Assembly: GCA_023229645.1 (NCBI GenBank)
Contig: JALNYU010000018.1
Location: 14,522-78,521 of the forward strand
DNA from: Nevskia sp.
Lineage (GTDB): Bacteria > Pseudomonadota > Gammaproteobacteria > Nevskiales > Nevskiaceae
DNA: 64,000 nucleotides
Direction of reading: 5' to 3'
The notes under the pieces were generated by a model. It ran no database searches and was not told the origin of the DNA. It saw nothing but the letters and a program-made list of their open reading frames with translations. Numbering within the stretch: the stretch's first letter is position 1; the number at the start of each line of letters is the position of its first letter. Made by a program: the position numbers and the translations under genes. This document shows, one piece after another, positions 1 through 7,293 of the stretch.

Positions 1-292
1 CCCATTCTTGAATGCTCGGGCCTTTAATCTGCGCGGCCGTTGGTAGGCTGCCCGAGACAATTCTGGATTTCAGCACGGTGCTGGCGTTATCGCCCCCGCC
101 CCCGGCTACAGCCACATCTTTCCAAGTATCACCTTGAGATTCAAGGAGTTTTTTGAGTTCGGCGACGGAATGTGCTTCGCCGCCGGAAGTCCACCAGTGC
201 AGCACTTCGACGGTGGCGGCACTGACGCTCGCCGACGCGGCCATAGCCATCGTTAACACTGCCGCATGGATCACATTCTTACGGATGTTCAT
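1..292 (-). CDS. Sugar ABC transporter substrate-binding protein, N-terminal part (cut by window edge)
   Basis: This is the first 97 codons of a periplasmic binding protein; the rest lies left of the window. The start is the ATG at 292, preceded by a strong AGGAGGAG-type ribosome site at about 298-308. The first 24 or so residues form a Sec signal peptide ending in VSAA. The mature protein opens with VEVLHWWTSGGEA and continues with GGGGDNAS and AAQIKGPSIQEW. I recognise this pattern from glucose/mannose-type ABC binding proteins (GtsA/GltB-like, family 1). It diverges from glucokinase and an OprB porin, which is a typical glucose-uptake neighbourhood, so glucose or a related hexose is the likely ligand. 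The permease and ATPase genes would be expected just outside the left edge. Confidence 0.85.
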   Translation of the reverse strand, partial: MNIRKNVIHAAVLTMAMAASASVSAATVEVLHWWTSGGEAHSVAELKKLLESQGDTWKDVAVAGGGGDNASTVLKSRIVSGSLPTAAQIKGPSIQEW

Positions 293-784
293 TGTTCTCT
301 CCTCCTCGAGTGGGCGTATTGACACCCTGCGTTATTTATAGTGAACGAACTATAGTTATATTACATATTCCGCGCAACTAGACTTTGAAGGAAAATATAG
401 ATTTTTTGTAATTGAATGAAAATTTAATATAACGATTTGTTTATAAATATATTTATTATTAATTTTTGATTTAAATAAATATCGTTGCGGTCGTGCACAC
501 GCATTTTTTTCGTTATCAGGTGTTTTAAATTTATGTCGTTTTATTACATACTCGCCCCGTACTGAGATTGATCAACTGCGTTAAACAGGGAGATCAGGTT
601 GCCGTGTCGACTATAGAAAAAGGAATTTCGGCAAGTTGTCGTGTGTCGTCATGGCTGGATATCGCCTCGTTGATCGACGTTGGCCGATGCGCAATCTCGA
701 TTTTTGCGGCTGCTCGCCGTATCGATTCGGTTCAGTACACGGCGTCGATTGGCGTTGTTCCCCAACAATTTAAGGTTATTCCTG
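293..784. promoter_or_regulatory. AT-rich divergent control region between sugar-binding protein and glucokinase
   Basis: This gap of about 490 bases has a strikingly AT-rich core (roughly 345-560) compared with the surrounding GC-rich DNA. It must contain the promoters of the minus-strand sugar-binding protein and probably of glk. A perfect 10-bp palindrome, AACTATAGTT, sits at 348-357, about 55 bases upstream of the binding-protein start, and could be an operator core; that role is inference. No protein-coding sequence is convincing here, since the short open frames have no ribosome site or recognisable composition. Confidence 0.5.
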
Positions 785-1867
785 ATGTCATCCGTTCCCG
801 CTAGTTCTTATCCGCGTTTGGTTGGCGACATCGGCGGGACGAACGCGCGCTTCGCGACCTTGGCCGCGCCCGGCGCGCCGCTGCGCAATGTGCTGACCGT
901 GGCCTGCGCCGACTTCCCAAGTCTGGGCGATGCGATTGAGCATTATCTGGTGACTACCGGCGCGCCGCGCCCGCGTTGGGCGGCGATTGGGATCGCAACG
1001 GCTGTGGTTAGCGACGAAGTTCGAATGACCAATCATCACTGGTCGTTTTCGATCGTCCAGTTAAAAGCGCGCCTTGGCCTCGCACATTTGCAGGTCATCA
1101 ACGATTTCACCGCATTAGCGATGGCACTTCCGGGCTTGGCAGCCGACGAGCTTGAACGCGTTGGCGGTGGGCACGCCGAATCCGGCAGCGCGATCACCTT
1201 ATTAGGGGCGGGTACCGGCTTGGGGATCTCCGGCCTTATGCCGTGTCGAGACGGCTATGTGCCAATCACCGGCGAGGGTGGTCACGTGACCTTGGCCGCG
1301 GCAAATGCCCGAGAAGCTGCGGTAATTGCGATCTTGGCCGAGCAATTTCCGCATGTTTCGGCTGAACGTGTGTTGTCGGGGCCGGGCTTGAGCCATCTTC
1401 ACATGGCCTTGGCGCAGCTTGACGGTCGCACGCCGGAACGTCTGCGCCCTGAAGTGATCAGCGGCCGCGGCGTCGATGGGAGTAGCGCCGAGTGCACGGC
1501 GACGCTCGACGTTTTCTGCGCGATGTTGGGCACCGTCGCAGCAAATTTGGCGTTGGTTCTGGGCTCGCGCGGCGGTGTCTATATCGGTGGCGGCATCGTG
1601 CCGCAACTCGGGCGTTATTTTGCCCAGTCGCCGTTCCGCGCACGGTTTGAACAAAAGGGCCGTTTCAGTCAGTACCTCGCCAATATTCCTACTTTCGTTA
1701 TTCGCGCACCGTATCCGGGGCTGACGGGCGCCGCGCGCTTTCTTGATAACGACGCACTTTTTAGCGTCAGCGCTGCAACTGCCGATGCGCAAGCAGACAC
1801 GTCGATGGCCGCGGGTCTTAGCACGCGACACACGATAACCACCGAAATCATTTCAACGCCGGCATAG
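785..1867 (+). CDS. glk: Glucokinase (Glk family)
   Basis: The product phosphorylates glucose with ATP to glucose 6-phosphate in the cytoplasm. It carries the Glk-family phosphate-binding signature DIGGTNARFA at residues 13-22, a GAGTGLGIS segment near 140, GEGGHVTLA near 160, LSGPGL, and a GGVYIGGGI segment near 260, in the expected order for PF02685 rather than the ROK family. The 360-residue length exceeds the usual 320 or so; the extra is a poorly conserved tail of about 35 residues. I chose the ATG at 785, with AAGG eight bases upstream, because an upstream in-frame start adds 35 basic residues before the conserved N-terminus. Its divergence from a sugar-binding protein and the following OprB porin support a glucose role. 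Confidence 0.92.
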   Translation: MSSVPASSYPRLVGDIGGTNARFATLAAPGAPLRNVLTVACADFPSLGDAIEHYLVTTGAPRPRWAAIGIATAVVSDEVRMTNHHWSFSIVQLKARLGLAHLQVINDFTALAMALPGLAADELERVGGGHAESGSAITLLGAGTGLGISGLMPCRDGYVPITGEGGHVTLAAANAREAAVIAILAEQFPHVSAERVLSGPGLSHLHMALAQLDGRTPERLRPEVISGRGVDGSSAECTATLDVFCAMLGTVAANLALVLGSRGGVYIGGGIVPQLGRYFAQSPFRARFEQKGRFSQYLANIPTFVIRAPYPGLTGAARFLDNDALFSVSAATADAQADTSMAAGLSTRHTITTEIISTPA

Positions 1868-2000
1868 CCGTATCGTACCGGCCGATAGGGAGGGCGCTTA
1901 TGTAATTGCGAATGGGGGCGCGGGTGCAGCACTAAAAAGTAGTCGGCTTCGATAGAAGTCGAACTCAAAAATCAGAATCAAAACGTTGGAGGAGAGCAAT

Positions 2001-3320
2001 ATGAATAAGTCCATCGGGGCGGTCGCAGTTCCGTTGTTGGCACTCGCGCTGTTTAGCGGTGCTAGTGCAGCTGACGACGACTACTCATCAAAGAATTTTC
2101 TGCTCGGCGACTGGGGCGGGCTGAGATCGCAATTGCACAAAAGCGGCGTCGATTTCGCGTTCGAATACGGTGGGCAATTTGCTTATAACCCCGCTGGCGG
2201 CACCAGTCACCGTGGCGCGTACGCCGATCAGGCCGTGGTCGGTGCGACACTCGATCTGGATCGTTTGTTTGGCTGGCACGATGCGGTCTTTAAAGTTACG
2301 TTGACCGATCGTAACGGCACCAACTTGAGCTCAAAAGCCAATCTGGGCACTTTGAACCAAGTACAGGAAGTTTATGGCCGTGGCAGCACGGTGCGCTGGA
2401 CGCAACTTTATTACGAGCAAAAATTCTTCCAGAAAGTATTCGACTTAAAACTGGGCCGTTTGAACGTTGGCGATGATTTCTTCCCGTTCCCGTGCACGTT
2501 TGAAAACCTGAGTTTCTGCGGCTCGCTGCCCGGCAACATCGTTTCCACGTGGTACAACTGGCCGGTGAGCCAATGGGGCGCTCGGGCTAAATTCCAGCTT
2601 GCCGACACGGTGTCGTTCTCGCTCGGTTTGTATCAAATCAACCCCAATTATTTGAAAAACGAGCAGGGGCTGCGTCTCGATAACCCGGGCGGCACCATCG
2701 GCGGCCTCGTGCCGGTAGAACTCGATTGGAAACCAAAACTCGGCCCGGACAATCTGCCTGGTATCTACGCGGTTGGCGGCTGGCGCGATAACTCAAATGG
2801 CAGCGATGTATTGCTCGACGTCAACGGTAGTCCACGCGCGCAGACCGGCGCTGATCCGTTGGTGCGCGGGAGCGAATCGGGCGTATTTGTGATGGCGCGG
2901 CAGCAACTTACGCGACATAAAAATGACGCCTCACGTGGGCTTACGGTATTTGGCAATTGGGTGCAGGCGGACGCCCACACCGCGACGGTCGATCAGCTGC
3001 TGACGGTGGGCTTGATCTATAGCGGTCCGTTCGACTATCGCCCACACGACGATATCGCGTTCGCGGCCGGTAAAACGCACGCCAATAGCCGAATTGCTGA
3101 CGGCCAGCGCATCGCTAACGCAAGCATTCCGATCGGTTCTGGTATTTCACCAATTCCGGTGCAGAGTGGCTCGGAGTATCCGTTCGAAGTCTATTACAGC
3201 TTCCACGTTACACCCGCAATCGTATTGCGGCCGAATGTGCAGTACATCCACACGCCAGGTGGCACAAACGCCAACCCGGACATCTGGGTGTTAGGTCTGA
3301 AGTATTCCGTTACGTTCTAA
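2001..3320 (+). CDS. oprB: Carbohydrate-selective porin, OprB family
   Basis: This 439-residue outer-membrane beta-barrel porin allows sugar diffusion into the periplasm. The signal peptide is clear (MNKSIGAVAVPLLALALF then GASA, cleaved before about residue 24). The mature protein opens with the OprB-type LLGDWGGLRSQL segment, continues with alternating amphipathic strands (KLGRLNVGDDFF, YNWPVSQWGARAKF, GIYAVGGWRDN) and ends in an aromatic LKYSVTF, the usual barrel C-terminus recognised by BAM. Start at 2001 is set by GGAGGAG at 1988-1994; a TTG upstream in frame is less likely. It follows glucokinase in the same direction with about 130 bases between them, and together with the binding protein makes an outer-to-inner membrane glucose route. 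Confidence 0.9.
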   Translation: MNKSIGAVAVPLLALALFSGASAADDDYSSKNFLLGDWGGLRSQLHKSGVDFAFEYGGQFAYNPAGGTSHRGAYADQAVVGATLDLDRLFGWHDAVFKVTLTDRNGTNLSSKANLGTLNQVQEVYGRGSTVRWTQLYYEQKFFQKVFDLKLGRLNVGDDFFPFPCTFENLSFCGSLPGNIVSTWYNWPVSQWGARAKFQLADTVSFSLGLYQINPNYLKNEQGLRLDNPGGTIGGLVPVELDWKPKLGPDNLPGIYAVGGWRDNSNGSDVLLDVNGSPRAQTGADPLVRGSESGVFVMARQQLTRHKNDASRGLTVFGNWVQADAHTATVDQLLTVGLIYSGPFDYRPHDDIAFAAGKTHANSRIADGQRIANASIPIGSGISPIPVQSGSEYPFEVYYSFHVTPAIVLRPNVQYIHTPGGTNANPDIWVLGLKYSVTF

Positions 3321-3340
3321 GCGGCGGAATAGTTGCATCA

Positions 3341-3375
3341 CCCCGGGCGCAGAATGAGCAATGTGGCGCCCGGGG
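3341..3375. terminator. Strong hairpin, probable bidirectional terminator
   Basis: CCCCGGGCGC at 3341-3350 pairs perfectly with GCGCCCGGGG at 3366-3375 around a 15-base loop. It lies between the convergent oprB and DUF2058 genes. There is no long T run, so it is a stable end-hairpin rather than a textbook intrinsic terminator. Confidence 0.6.
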
Positions 3376-3437
3376 GTAATTAATGCGCAGATATTAGCCC
3401 GTATATTGCCCTCAGCGGGTTCCGGCCAACTGATGCG

Positions 3438-3989
3438 CTACCAGGTCAAATCGTCTGGAATCGGGAAATCTTTATAGGGATCATCCTCGGCAGCAGCGCT
3501 CGCCGTAGAAGCCGCGGTATTCAATAGGATGACCGAGCGCGCATCGCGCTCGCGGATCCGCTCGACGATCGCCGCCGGCACCATTTCGTAACGGCCGTCG
3601 CACCGCACGATTCCCAGCTGACCATTAATCAGCTGTTTGCGTAGCTCTGCCGTAACAGCGAGGCGGCGGACGTTAGCGCCGTCGACGAAGTTATAGCTGT
3701 CTTCGCTATCTACTTTTGCTACGCGGTTTTGTTCAACGAGTTGCTTAACCTGCGCGCGCCGCGCTTTTTGTTCAGCTTTTTCTTGCTGCTGGCGATTACG
3801 GGCTTGATCTTGCGCAAGCTTTTCGGCGCGCGTGGCCTCAGCCGCCAGCCGTGCCGCTTCCGCTAAGCTCGGTTCGGCGGGTTTGCCCTGTTGCTGATTC
3901 TTTTTTGGCTGCGGGCGGGTAGCGGCCTGCGCCTGTTTTTTGCTGATCAGGCCAGCTTGCAGCAACTGGTCGCGTAGAGACATGCTCAT
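3438..3989 (-). CDS. DUF2058 family protein (YaiL-like)
   Basis: This is a 183-residue cytoplasmic protein of the DUF2058 family (E. coli YaiL relatives), whose molecular function is not established. It has the family layout: a conserved start (SLRDQLLQAGLISKKQ), a long lysine/glutamine/arginine/alanine-rich helix from about residue 20 to 90 that should form a coiled coil, and a conserved C-terminal domain (YNFVDGANVRRLAV, LRKQLINGQLGIVR, RYEMVPAAIVERI). The protein ends in an acidic DLTW tail. It sits alone on the minus strand, downstream of rsmA in the same direction with about 120 bases between them. Members are often described as nucleic-acid associated, but nothing here proves that. Confidence 0.85.
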   Translation of the reverse strand: MSMSLRDQLLQAGLISKKQAQAATRPQPKKNQQQGKPAEPSLAEAARLAAEATRAEKLAQDQARNRQQQEKAEQKARRAQVKQLVEQNRVAKVDSEDSYNFVDGANVRRLAVTAELRKQLINGQLGIVRCDGRYEMVPAAIVERIRERDARSVILLNTAASTASAAAEDDPYKDFPIPDDLTW

Positions 3990-4107
3990 GAAATTTGCTC
4001 GTTTAATTCCGTCAGATTAGCGCCTTCGGCGCGCCTACAATGCTGGAGGTTCTGGCGGGTGGATGCAAGAGCCTAGCGCACGGGTGGTGTGCCCGGAATC
4101 GATAAGG

Positions 4108-4908
4108 CTAAGCCGGTGGGTTGTTATCGCGTACGGCCAGCCAGCAATTGGCGAGGCGAGCAAATTCGGCTGGTGCGAGGCGCTCAGCACGAATACCGGG
4201 CTCGATGCCGACAGCACTGATCTGTGCCGGTGTTAGCCAGCCGCGCAGACCGTTTGAGAGAGTCTTGCGGCGATGGTTGAAGGCGGCGGTGACTAAGCGG
4301 TCGTAGGCATTCAGATCGTCGATCTGAAACGGCGCCGGGCGCGGCGTGATGCGGACCACGGCGGAGTCAACTCGCGGCGGCGGATTGAATGCGCCGGGGC
4401 CGACATTGAACAAGCTCGCGGCTTCAGCACGGGCGGCGATAGTGACGGTGAGTCGGCCGTAGTCGTCGCTGCCCGGCTCGGCGCAAATGCGATCAACCAC
4501 TTCTTTCTGCAGCATGAAGTGCATGTCGCGCACGCGGGCGGTGTAGCCGAGCAGGTGAAATAGCAGCGGCGTCGAGATGTTGTATGGCAGATTGCCGATC
4601 AGCCGTAATTGGGTGTCTTCCTCGACGAATCGGCCGTAATCGACGCGCAATGCATCTTCAAGATGAATTTCCAGGCCGGGCGCGTCGCCGCAGGCTGCGC
4701 GGAGCGGCGCAATGACGTCGCGGTCGATTTCGATCACATGCAAGTGCTCGACCCGCGGCAATAGCAGCCGCGTGAGTGCGCCGCGACCGGGGCCTATTTC
4801 GATCAGGCAGTCGCCACGTTGCGGATTAATCGTGCGGACGATGCGCTCCAACACCTGCGGGTCGTGCAGAAAGTGTTGGCCAAAGTGTTTCTTAGCGTAA
4901 GAACTCAT
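4108..4908 (-). CDS. rsmA: 16S rRNA adenine(1518/1519)-N6-dimethyltransferase
   Basis: RsmA (KsgA) dimethylates two adjacent adenines in the 3' terminal helix of 16S rRNA during late small-subunit assembly, using S-adenosylmethionine. The 266-residue protein begins with the family start KKHFGQHFLHD, has the SAM-binding IEIGPGRGALT (motif I) near residue 37 and the catalytic NLPYNIS (motif IV) near residue 105, then the FNPPPRVDSAVV segment and a helical C-terminal domain with RRKTLSN. Its ATG overlaps the pdxA stop by four bases (ATGA), so translation is coupled. The pdxA-rsmA order after surA-lptD is the conserved gammaproteobacterial arrangement. Confidence 0.97.
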   Translation of the reverse strand: MSSYAKKHFGQHFLHDPQVLERIVRTINPQRGDCLIEIGPGRGALTRLLLPRVEHLHVIEIDRDVIAPLRAACGDAPGLEIHLEDALRVDYGRFVEEDTQLRLIGNLPYNISTPLLFHLLGYTARVRDMHFMLQKEVVDRICAEPGSDDYGRLTVTIAARAEAASLFNVGPGAFNPPPRVDSAVVRITPRPAPFQIDDLNAYDRLVTAAFNHRRKTLSNGLRGWLTPAQISAVGIEPGIRAERLAPAEFARLANCWLAVRDNNPPA

Positions 4909-5912
4909 AATTTTGCCGGCTGACGAAGGGCAAGTTGCAACGCGAGGCGCAGTGCGGCGCGGAGGCTGCCGGCGTCGGCACGGCCGCTGCCCGCCAGTTC
5001 CAGCGCAGTACCGTGATCGACTGAAGTGCGAATGATCGGCAGCCCGAGCGTGACATTCACCGCTTGCCCAAAGCCAACGTGCTTAAGTACCGGTAATCCT
5101 TGATCGTGATACATCGCCAGCACCGCATCAGCAGCGGCGAGGCGATTCGGCGTAAATAGCGTATCCGCGGGCAGCGGACCCATCAGATCCAGGCCTTCGC
5201 CACGCAGCGTGTTAAGTGTCGGTTCGATGATTTCGATTTCTTCGCGGCCGAGATGGCCGCTTTCGCCTGCGTGTGGGTTCAGCCCGCAGACCAGAATCCG
5301 CGGCGTGGCGATGCCGAATTTATCGATCAGATCGCGCTGCAGAATGCGCAGCACTGTCGTCAGCGTCTCAGCGGTGATCGCGTCGGGAACGGCGCGCAAC
5401 GGCAGATGGGTGGTTGCCAGTGCGACGCGCAGTGTGCCCGCGGTTAGCAACATCACCGGCGTTACGCCGCCGCAGTGCTCGGCGAGGAACTCGGTATGAC
5501 CGGTAAACGGATAGCCGCCGTCGTTGATGACGCCTTTATGCACCGGCGCCGTAACCATCCCCGCTGCAGTGCCATGTAAACACTGCTCGGTGGCTACGCG
5601 CAAAGTTTCCAACACATAACCGGCGTTCGCGGGATTCAGCTGGCCAGGCTGCACAGGTTGTCCAGTGGCGACCGGAATAATGGCCATGGTTCCCGGTCGG
5701 TGAGGGCCGGACGATTCGGCATTTACTAGCCGTAGCGGCAGGCCAAGCTGCCGCGCGCGTTGTTCCAGTAGCGCCGGGTCGGCGACGACCTGTAGTTGCG
5801 TCGGCCAAATTTCCTGTGCGATCTCGATAACCAGGTCAGGGCCGATGCCCGCCGGCTCGCCCGACGTAATGAGCAAAGGCTTCGGCGCGGCGTCAGGCGC
5901 GGGATGCGCCAT
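4905..5912 (-). CDS. pdxA: 4-hydroxythreonine-4-phosphate dehydrogenase
   Basis: PdxA oxidises 4-phosphohydroxy-L-threonine in the DXP-dependent pyridoxal 5'-phosphate pathway, with NAD and a divalent metal. The 335 residues include the N-terminal SGEPAGIGPDL, the metal-site GHTEFLAEHCG near residue 140, GLNPHAGESGHLG near residue 210 and MYHDQGLPVLKH near residue 268, all diagnostic. The start at 5912 lies three bases after the surA stop, and the stop overlaps the rsmA start, so surA, pdxA and rsmA form one tight operon. Length and motifs are normal. Confidence 0.97.
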   Translation of the reverse strand: MAHPAPDAAPKPLLITSGEPAGIGPDLVIEIAQEIWPTQLQVVADPALLEQRARQLGLPLRLVNAESSGPHRPGTMAIIPVATGQPVQPGQLNPANAGYVLETLRVATEQCLHGTAAGMVTAPVHKGVINDGGYPFTGHTEFLAEHCGGVTPVMLLTAGTLRVALATTHLPLRAVPDAITAETLTTVLRILQRDLIDKFGIATPRILVCGLNPHAGESGHLGREEIEIIEPTLNTLRGEGLDLMGPLPADTLFTPNRLAAADAVLAMYHDQGLPVLKHVGFGQAVNVTLGLPIIRTSVDHGTALELAGSGRADAGSLRAALRLALQLALRQPAKL

Positions 5913-5915
5913 TGT

Positions 5916-7238
5916 TCAGCCTGCCGGTTTCGTACTGCTCGCTGCGTCAGGCGTTGCCAAGCGGTATTCGACGTAAGCCTCATCCCGCAAGCGACGAACC
6001 CAAGCCTCGTACTCTTCCGCCTCTTTCCGCTGCCCGATGGCCTGCCGAACGCGACCGCGACGTGCTTCATCGGTGGCGTCGCGCGTGCGGCGTTCGATGA
6101 CCCGCGCGATATGCCAACCGAACTGGGTATGGAACGGTGCACTGACTTGGTTGGGCTGCAGCGCATCGATAGCCGCTTGGAATTCAGCAGCAAATACGCC
6201 CGGCGGCTGCCAGCCCAGATCGCCACCCGAGTTTTTCGAGCCAGGGTCGTCCGAGTATTTTTTTGCCAGCGTCGCGAAGTCCTCGCCTTTTACGACGCGA
6301 TCATGCAGATCGCGCGACAGAGCATGTGTCGCTTCTTCATCGCGCAGCGCATTCGGTGCCACGAGGATATGCTGGGCGCGGGTTTCACTGACGGTGGTGC
6401 GCTCGCTGGTATCGCGTTTTTCGACCAGCTTGATGATGTTATAGCCGCCGCCGGACTCGATTAAATTGCTGATTTCTCCGATAGACAGGCGCGGCGCGAC
6501 ATTGGCAAACGCGGTTGGCAGGTTGTTGCCTTTGCGCCAGTCCAAGTCGCCGCCTTGCAAGGCTTGCTGGCCATCGGAGCTGGCAATTGCAATCTGGGCA
6601 AAATCGCCGCCTTCGCGGACTTGCTTCAGCAAGCCCTGGGCCTTGGCCCGTGCTTTGGCGCGGACTTCAGTATTCGCGCCATCCGGTACGGCGACCAAGA
6701 TATGCGATAAGCGATACTCGGTGTTGTCTTCGGCGCTGGCGTTGGCGAGCGCGAAATCGACGTCCTGCTCGGTAACAACAACGCGCGAGCCAACTTCTTT
6801 TTGGCGTACGCGCTGGCTCAATACTTCGTCGCGTACCTGTTCGCGCACCGCAGCGTAATCGAGGCCTTGTTGTTTCAGCGTTTCAATGAACTGTTCGAGA
6901 CTAACTTTGTTTTGCCCGGCGATGGCGGTTAAAACTTCGTTCAACTCGCGATCGTCGATGCGGATGCCGGCCTCAGTGGCGCGCTCAGTTTGCAGGCGCG
7001 TCACAATTAAGCGCTCCAAAACCTGACTTTGCAGGCCGCTCGTCGGCGGCACCGCGATGCCGCGTTCGCGCAACTGGTTTTCAGTGATTTTGATTGCCCG
7101 ATCGAGCTCGCTTTGCAGGACGACATCAGTGTTGACGACGGCAACGATGCGGTCTAGCGGTTCTTCGGCGGCACTTGTCGCATTGCAGAATAAGGTTAGG
7201 CACAGCGTGGCAAGCAGGGGCAGACAGGGCAGCTTCAT
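5916..7238 (-). CDS. surA: Periplasmic chaperone and peptidyl-prolyl isomerase SurA
   Basis: SurA escorts unfolded outer-membrane proteins, including LptD encoded next door, across the periplasm to the BAM complex. The 440-residue product has a signal peptide (MKLPCLPLLATLCLTLF then ending near ATSA), an N-terminal chaperone domain (VAVVNTDVVLQSELDRA onward), and two parvulin domains at about residues 175-275 and 285-390 (YRLSHILVAVPDG; TRAQHILVAPNAL). I chose the ATG at 7238 because the 43 upstream in-frame residues are not signal-like and would bury the hydrophobic segment. It lies 55 bases downstream of lptD, the conserved partner order. Confidence 0.96.
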   Translation of the reverse strand: MKLPCLPLLATLCLTLFCNATSAAEEPLDRIVAVVNTDVVLQSELDRAIKITENQLRERGIAVPPTSGLQSQVLERLIVTRLQTERATEAGIRIDDRELNEVLTAIAGQNKVSLEQFIETLKQQGLDYAAVREQVRDEVLSQRVRQKEVGSRVVVTEQDVDFALANASAEDNTEYRLSHILVAVPDGANTEVRAKARAKAQGLLKQVREGGDFAQIAIASSDGQQALQGGDLDWRKGNNLPTAFANVAPRLSIGEISNLIESGGGYNIIKLVEKRDTSERTTVSETRAQHILVAPNALRDEEATHALSRDLHDRVVKGEDFATLAKKYSDDPGSKNSGGDLGWQPPGVFAAEFQAAIDALQPNQVSAPFHTQFGWHIARVIERRTRDATDEARRGRVRQAIGQRKEAEEYEAWVRRLRDEAYVEYRLATPDAASSTKPAG

Positions 7239-7293
7239 CGAACGACCATGATTCCAGTGAGTGAATAAGGTTACCACGGCCGGCAAACCGGCT

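Noticed and set aside
5796..6464. 222-codon plus-strand open frame opposite pdxA and surA
   Set aside because: It is antisense to two certain genes; its composition is a shadow of their codon bias.
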